Under the pieces are notes generated by a model, which saw only the letters and a program-made list of their open reading frames with translations, was not told the origin of the DNA and ran no database searches. A stretch of DNA of 64,000 bases from Nissolia schottii (taxonomy: Eukaryota; Streptophyta; Magnoliopsida; Fabales; Fabaceae): contig QANU01016298.1 of the NCBI GenBank assembly GCA_003254905.1, forward strand, positions 157,850-221,849. Direction: 5' to 3'. Shown one piece after another: positions 44,185-54,533 of this stretch; positions within the stretch are counted from its first letter, which is position 1; each line of letters begins with the position of its first letter. The position numbers and the translations under genes are program-made.

Positions 44185-45408
44185 TTTTCATATGTCAATA
44201 TTTGTTAATTTTTTAAGGGTTCATATTATTATGAATTATTTAATATTAAAATATTTTTTACTTGAACATGGCTCAAAAACATTCAGATATAGCTCAGACA
44301 CACTTAGACACAACTAATTATTTTTTTTTTTTATTTGGACACTTTCAAAGACGTGCAACACGTGTGTTGGACGAGTGTCTCTGTGTGTCGGTGTTCATAA
44401 TGTGTTAGACACGGGAACAAAATAGTCTCATGAAATATTTGTGCTTCCTAGGATGCAAATATTTTTAAACACCCCCACCCAAAAAAATATAAAAAAAATA
44501 CAAGTATCTTCCATTGATTCATTGTGATTTATCCTAATTCCTAAGAATTAAAAAACATTAATTAAGCACTGCATTGTCAATATACATGCATAAAAGATGA
44601 GCCCCATCTATCATTCGGATATGTTTCAGTGGCACATTCACGAAAGTCATTTCCATAATTGCAGCCCCAATAAACTTTCTGCCGAGCAAATAATAATAAT
44701 AATAATAGTAATAATAATAATAAAAAAAACTGTTTTCAGTTTTTCATTTGGCATGCATAAATTGATTCTAGTGTCTAAGGTCATTACAATATCAATTCGA
44801 ACTTTTGAATCAAATGATTTAACGAGTTTAAAGAGGTCAGTCAATCTTAATACTATTATTTTAATTAAACAATCATTGAATTTAATTATCATACTACAAT
44901 TTTATGTTTTACGTTTTTATTTGACTTTTATTTAATTTTACTTAAAATTTTAATTTTAATAACTGTACTCGTGTTAGCACACAGTTTTTTTTCCCTCAAG
45001 GAAAAGGGCATATATTATATATATGATAATTGCATTAGTATACTGATCAAATCATAGAACCATATACTACACAACGATCCCTACAATACCTTTTGTTTTG
45101 TGAGTCAATAACTAATAATAATAATAATAATAATAATCATAATAATAATAATGATGATGGTGAGATTATAAAGCTGAAACACAATATTTGTCCAAGGTCA
45201 CATTCATGGTGCCCAATCCACGCGTCGCACGCGAATCTTTTTGACAAAAATAAAAGGGGCACATCAAATTAAGGTGGGTGGCTACTTAATTAGGCAACCC
45301 AGTTCAACATATTATTCCTCATCATTTTAACAACTAGGCAACCGCAATTCATTGTGATTTTCAAGCTTTCCAGCTTGTTTAATTTTGACTGCTTGTCTCG
45401 TTCCAATT

Positions 45409-45412
<4 letters not shown>

Positions 45413-45458
<46 letters not shown>
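45413..45458. repeat. (TA)n microsatellite
   Basis: Uninterrupted AT/TA dinucleotides. Confidence 0.95.
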
Positions 45459-45460
<2 letters not shown>

Positions 45461-45699
45461 TCTTGTAATTTTTTTCTTTTTTCTTTTATTAAACGTAAAT
45501 AATATTATTGGTGAGACATATTTTTTTAGAAGAGTCTAGCACAACTCCTTGACATAGATTAAGAGTCTGGTTGACAGGTTGGATAGGAAAAAGATTGGTA
45601 GAATAAAAGTGGCTGATAAATGTAGATAAAATAAAATATGATTAAATTTTAATACAATGTTTGAGATGACATAGAATAAAGGCGGACGGAATAAATTTA

Positions 45700-45870
45700 T
45701 TTTATTATTATTATTATTAATTTTAAAATTTAATTATTATTATAATTAATATTACTGATATTATTGTTATTATATTATTTTATTATTATTATTATTTTGT
45801 TATTATGATTAATATTATCATTAATTTTAATAAAAATAATAATGTTATTATTATTATTATTATAATATTA
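45700..45870. repeat. (TTA)n-rich low-complexity tract
   Basis: Interrupted TTA triplets with TAATATTA variants. Confidence 0.8.
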
Positions 45871-46336
45871 CTTTTTATCCGACCCCCTTGTCAAATCTAA
45901 TTTAACCCTATATGTTAGATTAACTTATCCATTAAAATGATGGATAAAGAGTCTTTAATGGATCAACTTTATTTAATTTTGTGTGTCACATACTAGATAA
46001 AGTAATAATAGATTAGATAAACTTATTTAATGCGGCCTAATCCGACGGTTAAACGAGTCCTAAAAATGTCACTTGAACTACTAACTTTTAGCCTTATAAA
46101 TTCCTCTTTTTTTTAAAAAAAATACTAAGTAAAATGATTATTAATAATCATTAGATTTTTTAAGACATTGATTATATTTATTTTCTTACTTCATTTCATA
46201 TGTATGATAATTTGTTAAAGGATATATTTACCGGGTCAAGGCCAACCATGCCATCACATTGTCTCTTCCCCACCTAGCTAACAAAATTAAAACTCATACG
46301 TAAGACTTACAAACCAAAAAGATGTGGGTAGTGTAA

Positions 46337-46380
46337 TTTGGACACCAAGCATAATATAGATACCATGCTTAGTGTCCAAA
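46337..46380. repeat. Short perfect-like hairpin
   Basis: TTTGGACACCAAGCAT and its inverse ATGCTTAGTGTCCAAA, 15 of 16 paired, with a 12-base loop. Confidence 0.85.
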
Positions 46381-47468
46381 AATAATATTTTATTAATTTT
46401 CATCTACAATTTCGTAGCTATATATGTCATGATTCACATCATAAATTTTATTGAATTAGGAGGAAAAGTTTTGGATGTGAGAGAGCATCTTTTTTGTACC
46501 TCCTATCCCTTTACATATACTGAATTGGCCCAATTAACCTTTAATTAGTTCAGATATATTCTCATGGGGTTGGGGGTGCTTAATCAAGAAGATAAGTCAA
46601 TAATAAATAAACTAAACTTGATGAAGGTGACAGTGATCATTTAGTCGCTGGGCAGCGTCATCTTGCCCTTGTACTAATACTATGATTAATTATTGATTAA
46701 CTATGTAGTAAATAAATAGAAACTAAAATATTTTAATTTCTGCTGTCTGTTTTAATGAGCCATTGGCTTCTTTTTTGGCCTAATATAGTACAATCCAATA
46801 CCTCGCATTAAAATATGGAAATAGGCTTTTGCTTTTATAAAGACATTAACCTAAAATAATATCATGTGTAATGAATGATAAGATTTTGAACATTATCTAC
46901 TTGGTTAATTATAGAGAAAATTAGCTACACTCATAAATGCAATATTAGAGCATATATCTACATTAATAATAAAAGAGATAAGTGGAAATAACTTTCTCTT
47001 GTTGCACAATTTTCTTTTCCATAATTAACCTTAGGCAATTTTTTTATTAATGAATAACTTCTTTTTCAATTTTTTAATTATTTTTATTTTTTTAATTATT
47101 TTAAAATCTATTAACTTTTTCACTCTTTTTTTGTGTTATTCATGTTCAATACTTGATAGACACGAAGTGACTGTCAAGTCACACTAGTATAAATAAAGTG
47201 ACTGGCAGAAACTTTATTTCAAGTTCGATTCAATGCTATGAGGAAGAGAAACACACCATTTGCTTGTTAGATATTCTTTCTATTTCATAATATTAGTCCA
47301 TTTTACTATTTTTTAAGTTTTATTTATAATTCAATAATTCAATCTATCAGAACACAATTAATTAACAAGATATGAATGAATTAGCCCTTGCTAGATTAGT
47401 TTCCACGTGACTTATAGACAAGTGGTACATAACAATAAGATTTAATCATGAGTAATGCCATAATGACA

Positions 47469-47472
<4 letters not shown>

Positions 47473-47509
<37 letters not shown>

Positions 47510-47510
47510 N
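47473..47510. repeat. (TA)n microsatellite ending in N
   Basis: TA run with an N at 47510 followed by a T-run. Confidence 0.95.
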
Positions 47511-47720
47511 TTTTTTTTTTTCCTTAAGTCATGAACTATCATAAGTTGGGAACTGGATGAGGAGCTAGCAGAGTTTGTGGGTGAAGAAATCTTTACATTG
47601 AAATAATAGGAAAACGCGAGGAAAGATATAATAAAGTAAAACGGCCCATAAGCATAATGACTTGAGGTTTGATTTTAAATGTAGAGATGGCGGCCCGCGG
47701 TGATTTTGCACTTTATGTGG

Positions 47721-47725
<5 letters not shown>

Positions 47726-47756
<31 letters not shown>
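47726..47756. repeat. (TA)n microsatellite
   Basis: Uninterrupted TA dinucleotides. Confidence 0.95.
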
Positions 47757-47759
<3 letters not shown>

Positions 47760-48640
47760 CCAAATTTGCACACTGATATCATAAATATTCTGTGATAATC
47801 TTTATGCTATACAGCTTGTGAAAGTGTCAACATTTATGTAGACTATTATTAAGTAATTAAATAGAGGATAAGAGTGCTGTTATGAGATCTAGTGAGTGAA
47901 CTCTAGTCGCCAAAGCCGAATTTCTCTGTTGGCAATGGTATTTAGCATTCTGTTCGTATTTCTCTTTAAACAATATGGATTAGTTGTTCTTAATTAGACA
48001 AACACACATATAAAACAAGCATACGCGAGCCACTCATCAAAAAGTGATTCTGAAATATACAAAAAGATGCAAAAAGAATACGTGTGCGTATACATATGTG
48101 TCTAGCTAGCACTAACAAACAAAAGAAAACAAAAGGGAAAAAGAAAGAAAGAAGAGAAAGAAAACAAAATGAAGGCTTGGCTGATGGTCTAGCAAGGCCG
48201 CTAAATGCTAATGGAATTAAGTTAAGGTGGGAATAATGCATGAAACTTGGGCTCACACTCACCAACTTGGTACTATGCTATATGCTTAATGTGTTGTATT
48301 CTCTTTATCAACTTCCTTTGTCCTTTCGTGTCTATAACCGTGGGAATGGAAACACAGTGACCCCACATGGTGAAGGATATATGGCAGAGAGAATTGTTGT
48401 CACAAATCACAATTTCAGCCAAATCAGAAGGCAATATTGTCAGCATTATTGGGAATAGAAATTATTGCATAGTCATGAAGTATAATGTGAACTATACACT
48501 CTACTTACTCAATGATAATGTGACATTTTATATTAAAGTGTGTGAATCTTACCGGTAATTGAATCTAAAATGTCATTCTATTGTTGAATATAATAAAATT
48601 CACTTTGGTATTCTGACCATGCAATACTTTTTTAAGTGAG

Positions 48641-48995
48641 AAAAGATGAAAGAGACACTTAATTGATACTCGCTCGACAAAATCTGTGTGAATTAGCTAA
48701 AATGTCATTCTATCATGAAAAAAGATTCCTAGCTCAACAAATTTTGTGTGAATTTATGCGTGACAAATGAGGTCCGTTGGATATCACCTGCTAATAACAT
48801 CTGCGATTAGTTAGGAAAACATGTCGAATAATCAAGACACTACTTCATAGGTTTTGCACATGGAGAGCATTTAGGTATAAATCAACTCTCTTCTATTATC
48901 AGATATAGCACAATCTAATTTAGTATTCCATAATCATGTAATTATAATTTCTCCAACCAAAAAAGATGAAAGAGACACTTAATTGATATTCGCTC
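48641..48995. repeat. 35-base direct repeat pair
   Basis: AAAAGATGAAAGAGACACTT plus the next 15 bases occur at 48641-48675 and 48961-48995 with one mismatch, exactly 320 bases apart. The sentence AAATGTCATTCTAT also recurs (about 48570 and 48700). Confidence 0.85.
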
Positions 48996-49827
48996 CTCAC
49001 TCATGGCCAAAAAGAATTTGGGCCAGCGCTATAGCTGGTCCTTGTGACTATAGGGGAGGATGTTACAATTCATGGAAAATATAATAAAGTTCTTGTTGTT
49101 GATGAGAACAAGGAGACGCACCCAGCACATGCACCATGCCATATACATCACTATTGATATATCACTGGCTCGTCAGCTTTTCGTGGATTAATTTGTTTGT
49201 ATTCTCTCAAAAGCTTACAAAATTTAAAGTCAAACAAAAGGAGGAGACACAAATAGTGATAACACAAAAGAGGGTCTAGCAGTGATAGTTGATGCTTCGG
49301 GCTCCTTGTGTCCAACAGCAACAAGAAGAAGTAAAGAGAGATTCCCTGGTTTTTGTTTCTGGGGTTTTCAAGATGGATTTGCTTCCAAGAAATGGCAATT
49401 CCATTGGTAGGGCTTGTGTCGGGTGTAACCACGTTCATGGCCCATCAAAGTCATTGTAGTTTTGGTTTTGGAGGATAGACAGGGTCTCTCTGATATGTGC
49501 TTCCATTTCTTGGTTTTTAGTATATTTCTTATTTTTGTATTATTTTGTGAAAGAAATAATAAAAATAAAAAAAAATCTTTTTCATGTTTTTATTTATTAT
49601 TTTTGCAATTTCCTTCGTACAATTCTAAAAATCTAATATGAAAAATAGAAATAAAAAATACTAACCAAACATACCATTAATAGCTTGACAAGTTGCCAGA
49701 ATGTGACACATTTTGGCAAAATGGTTCAGTGTTAATCTCTTATTCATTCACTAATATAGTTGTGTATATGATTATAGAATGCTATGCTAGATATGTTGTA
49801 CGTAGAGTGAGTTCAACCACCACTAAA

Positions 49828-51480
49828 CACTACTAAAAAAATGCTAAATACTGCAAATTTCACTTGCAAATATTTTTAGTGGATTTAGCGACAAATTTCA
49901 TGTCCAAATCTGTTGTAAATGGTCATTTTGAACGTTGGTTACGCATGCCACAGTTACTGGCAGATAGCATATTTGTCGCTATTTTTGCCAATAATTTATG
50001 GCACCAAGTGGTGGCAATTAATTACTAGTGGATATCTCCGTCAGTAATTTTTTTTCTTTTAAAAAAATAGATAGGACATTACTGATGAATATATATTGGT
50101 AATTTATTAATCTCAAAAAATTATATATAAACATAATATTACTAACGGATATATCTGCCAGTAATTTATTAAATGAAAAAATATTTAATTAAAAGATAAA
50201 AAGAAAAATGACATTTTTTATGTCTCTAAAATTCTTTTCTAAAAATAATTTAAAATAATTAATAGATATTTAACTATATTTTAAGTTAATATTACTTTTA
50301 AAATTATAAATAATAACTTAAATATTTCTATTGTGTTTTTAAATAGGGTTAATTAAGTTTTTAGTCCCTGTAATATGAAAAAGTTTGGCTTTAGTCCTTC
50401 ATTACAAGTTTTAGTCCCTGTAAAATGTGAAAATTTGATTTTGGTCCCTGTGGACGGTTGGTGATGGACGGTGATGACGTGTCAGTTAACCCGTCATCAG
50501 GGACCATTTCTACATCATCGTCCATCACCAATCGTCCACAGGGACCAAAATCAAATTTTCACATTTTACAAGGACTAAAACTTGTCATGAGGGACTAAAA
50601 CCAAACTTTTTCATATTACAAGGACTAAAATCTTAATTAACCCTTTTAAATATATATTTTTTTAATTAAAATGAGCACTTATTTGAATGTGCCTCTAACT
50701 ATAGTCACTTTTTCATAAGTTACTTTTTGTAAATAAATATCAACTATAGTCACTTATATATCAAAATATAGATACAATATATACAATATACATATTTAAC
50801 TACTACAATATGAAACATATCAATATCAATAACTTAGGTTTTTCAACTTTTTAACAACTTTAATATAATTAGTTTACATTAATGCATTTTTCTTTTGCAC
50901 ATAGATAATTATCTCCTTCTTCCTTCATAATATAAAAAGAGCATAAATTATTTTTGGATATGTAAAATGAAACTTGAATCTACATTGTAGAAAAGTTATC
51001 ATAAATGTTAAGAGATGATTATAAATTTTAAGCAGTGTTTTAATTATAATTAATTTGAGAGTCAATAAAAGAAATTTGAAAACAAATAAAGTAAGAAATT
51101 ATAGTAAAATGATATATAAAGATAAAATAAAAAATTAAAGAAATTATAGTAAAATTATACTCAAAGGCTTAAATGTTCGCGCACAACACACATCTCTTTA
51201 TGAGATTTATTTTCATGATTTGGGATAAACAAAAACTTATTGATAGCAATATATTCACACTTACTTATATAAAAATTAAAAAAAAATCTCACATTCAATC
51301 TCTCTCTCTCTCTCTTCTATATATATACACATATATAATAATTGCGGCATTATAACACAACAACATGTAACAGCCTGACGGATGGAGCGTGCATGCACAA
51401 GAGCTTGAGGTCAATAAATTATTGGCAGATATATCAGTTAGTAATATCCATCAATAATTTATAAACATGGTGGCCTAGTG
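49828..51480. mobile_element. CACTA-like non-autonomous element (tentative)
   Basis: CACTACTAAAAAAATGCTAA at 49828 resembles a CACTA terminus. It is followed by short subterminal repeats in both orientations (GCCAGTAATTTATT, CGTCAGTAATT, GGATATATCTGCCAG). Similar words recur at 51420-51465 (TTGGCAGATATATCAGTTAG), and TAGTG stands at 51476-51480, but the second terminus matches the first for only five bases and no 3-bp target duplication is clear. The Mutator-type MITE at 50346 lies inside. Confidence 0.35.
50346..50643. mobile_element. Mutator-type MITE, perfect 9-bp target duplication
   Basis: 298 bases, almost wholly two inverted arms of about 135 bases: starts GGGTTAATTAAGTTTTTAGT and ends in the inverse (TAAAATCTTAATTAACCC), with inner text TTTTGGTCCCTGTGGACG and GGTGATGGACG in both arms. 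Flanked by TTTTAAATA at 50337-50345 and 50644-50652, a perfect 9-bp duplication as made by Mutator-like transposases. No coding sequence. Same family as 15029-15215 and 37005-37146. Confidence 0.92.
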
Positions 51481-51560
51481 GTGGGGACACGCGCGCAGAG
51501 CCAAATGGTCATCTTGGATTAAAAAAATTTTAGAAGTGAAATCTGAAATGAGAATAAAAA
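51481..51560. other. Spacer
   Basis: Short stretch before the tandem duplication; GCGCGC patch; nothing else. Confidence 0.4.
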
Positions 51561-52483
51561 ACATCTACAATATAACATGATGTGACCACACACATTAATT
51601 TTACAGTAAAATTTTGTCATGCCTGTCTAACCAGAATAATTCAGGGTCGTCTAGCAATGTCCGTTAGTTTTTAGGTTCTTACACATTGTTCAATTTTCGA
51701 CGAGGGAATTAATCAAAGTTGAGCGTATACTTTCTTTATGGATCAAACCTAAGACAAAATTATGTCTGAGGCGCAATATATTTTTGCCCATACAACTATA
51801 TCAGGACCAAGATCCTAGCCTAATCACATGAGCCCAAATTCACAAGATTCTTGAGAACTCGTTGGACAGGCAGAAAATTGTTATATAAAGGAGTTATGAA
51901 ATTCGTATTCAAGACAATGGTGAAAGAGCTACAAATCGTAACACAATTCCCTCATGATGGAGGTCCGCTTTAGGAATCCTCAACAACCTTGGAATTGGGG
52001 AGATAAGAAGCATCTATAATATAACACTACGTGACTACACCATATTTTTTCTGAATGTGAAGTTCTCTTTCTCGAATAAAATTTGTCACGTAAATCTAAC
52101 CAAAGTAATTCAAGGCCACCTAGAAATGATCGTTAATTTTTGGGGTCTTACACATTGTTCAATTTTCAAGGAGGGAATTAATCAAAGTTGCACGTATACC
52201 TTATGTTATGGATCAAACCTAAAAAAGGAATTATTTATGAGGCGCGACATATTTTGGCCCATACAATTATATCGGGACCAAGATCCTAGCCCAATCACAT
52301 GAGCCCAGAGATTCACGAGATTCTTGAGAACTCGTTGTGCAGACACAAGACTGTTATATATAGGAGTTATGAAATTCACATTCCAAGACAATGGTGAAAG
52401 AGTTACAAATCCCAACACAATTCTCTCATGATGAAGGCCTGTTTAGGAATCCTCAACAACCCTAGCACTGGGGAGATAAAGAG
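51561..52483. repeat. Tandem duplication, two units of ~450-470 bases
   Basis: Unit 1 (51561-52009) and unit 2 (52010-52483) share ACACATTGTTCAATTTTC, GAGGGAATTAATCAAAGTTG, TATGGATCAAACCTAA, GACCAAGATCCTAGCC and CAATGGTGAAAGAG in order. A third unit starts at 52484 (GAAGCTCCAATAGCTC) and breaks off. Each unit has a TATA box followed by GGAGTTATGAAATTC (51882 and 52354), an LTR-promoter-like layout. Source family not recognised. Confidence 0.85.
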
Positions 52484-54444
52484 AAGCTCCAATAGCTCAA
52501 AAGAAGTTATTATTATGTGATTACACTACACTAAGAGAGAAACTGACTTAAACATCAAAGTGGTATTGCGTGTACCCTCACCAATGCTCCATCAACGTTT
52601 ACCATCGTGTGGGCCTCATCTTAGCCTAAACATCACTCGAAATACTATTTCTAGGTAATCTCACTCTATAACCGAATAATTTGAGAACACCTTTTGTTAT
52701 GAGCAATTCGAACTTACTGAGATGCAACTTGTAACTCTGACCTCAGTATGAGTCTAAGAGTTACCAAGGTGGATGAGCACGGCGGTGACAATGGTGATGA
52801 TCTTGATTCAACAAAGGTACGTAGTACTTGCAAAAATTACTCCAAGTCAGCATATGAGTAGTAGGTGATAACCAGAGAGAGAACGTACCTGCGCATGAAT
52901 GAAATTCATGTATATATATTGTGAAGGGATGACTTGTATTATGTTCGTTGGGCTCTTCTATAATCGTTGCCGAGATTATCATGAAGCCAATTATGTGAGT
53001 AAATATGCTCATGATATCTCATAAAGACTAAGGGTTACATAAACATGTATTAAAGTTTGAGTTACGTTGAAAGGTTTGGCCTTAAGTCCAATTTATTGGG
53101 CCGAGTTTTATACATGTAAGAATTAGCCAATAGTATCTCAGGTCAATTGGACCGTAACCGTAACGCCTTCGAAATTTCAATGATTGATATCTTCTGCAGT
53201 TCTGAACACCTAACTGTTTTTACAACCAAGTTTTCAATGCTTAGCCAATTGCATATGGTAGATGGATCCAAGACATTTGGGGTCCAACGTGTCCTCCTCT
53301 TACAATGTTAAGTGCTTTTATTTTCTGCAAAATCTTATAAGATTAATTATTAAATTAAATGTTGCTTCCTTTTTTAATTGCGCGATCGCGCGGTCTCTTT
53401 CATCTCTCTCTTAATTTTTGTTTGTTTTATACCTAAGATGCTCACTTTTTCAAGCCTTTAAACAAACAGATATATACAGCGTAGCTTTATCGTGCTTTGT
53501 ATTATTTCCGGTCCATTCACTTTTATGATTAGCACATTATCGAAGCAATATTGTCTGATCCTTTATTCGCTCTTTCCGAAGCTGGTAATGTTTGGTAGCT
53601 AGTATTTCGTACGTATGATTACATCAAACCCGAGATCGATTTCACCATGGAGACAGAGTATCAATTGGCTAAGAATCTTCCTGTATTTTTTCCCCTTTAT
53701 AGAAAAATAAGTCACTTTATTATACTTAAGCTTCCAAGCAACAATTTAGGTGTGAAACAGTGAAAGTACTATATTCCATGTTGCAGTAACACCAATATAG
53801 GTGCGTTTTCTAAAGAAATAAGTAAAATTTAACCAATGAGTTATGTTATTTATATTCATTTAATATTAGATACTGTATCAATTCATAATTTATTAATTAT
53901 TAGATGAGATTTTAAATAAGTACAAATATTTTTCTCTTAAACAACCGAGTAAATGTTCAATTTGGTTCCTGTCAAATCACTCATAATTAGTCAATGTGTT
54001 CCTAACAAAAGAAAATATTCAATTTAGACCCAACTATTTTCAAATGAAGCCCTTTTATACTTAGTTAGACTTCATAAATATAATTAAATGTATCTTTAGG
54101 AGTGTAGAGAAGGAGAGAAAATAAGAATAATCGCACTTATAAACTGTGACTAACCATGAGACAATTAACTTGGCTGGTACTTATACTTAAAAATGATAAA
54201 TATCTTTTCTTTTTTTTTTTTTAGGTTATGCATCTACCCGTCTTCTAGGGTATTTCTTTGGGTCAAATTTTTCATCGACATAATTAAATATCACTTTGAC
54301 AATTTTTAAGAGTACAACTTTCACATCATTCTGGTCTAAATTTCAAGCCCATGCATTCAAATTGTAGAGCATATTTCTTCAACCAGCTTGGCAAGCTCTT
54401 TGAGTTAAGGATCCATTTCAATTTATGATACGTGTTTTTCCTTG

Positions 54445-54490
<46 letters not shown>

Positions 54491-54491
54491 N

Positions 54492-54533
<42 letters not shown>

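Larger units (their letters stand above)
42190..44420. mobile_element. GTGTC-rich inverted-repeat element hosting a solo LTR
   Basis: Left flank of the solo LTR has GACACCGACACAGACACG near 42207-42224; right flank near 44372-44395 has the inverse, GTGTCTCTGTGTGTCGGTGTTC. With the LTR removed, the two halves form a roughly 450-base fold-back element. Ends uncertain. Confidence 0.45.
44421..49827. other. Intergenic AT-rich sequence
   Basis: No gene recognised in 5.4 kb. Contents: (AAT)n at 44693-44720 and 45115-45153, (TA)n at 45413-45458, 47473-47509 and 47726-47756, a TTA-rich tract at 45700-45870, a hairpin at 46337-46380, and a 35-base direct repeat at 48641 and 48961. ORFs at 48240-48458 and 49151-49438 have no family resemblance. 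Confidence 0.45.

Noticed and set aside
43711-44208. ORFs of 72-127 codons on both strands
   Set aside because: Inside a solo LTR with a proven target duplication; no family resemblance.
48240-48558. Overlapping plus-strand ORFs of 63 and 72 codons
   Set aside because: No family resemblance or gene structure.
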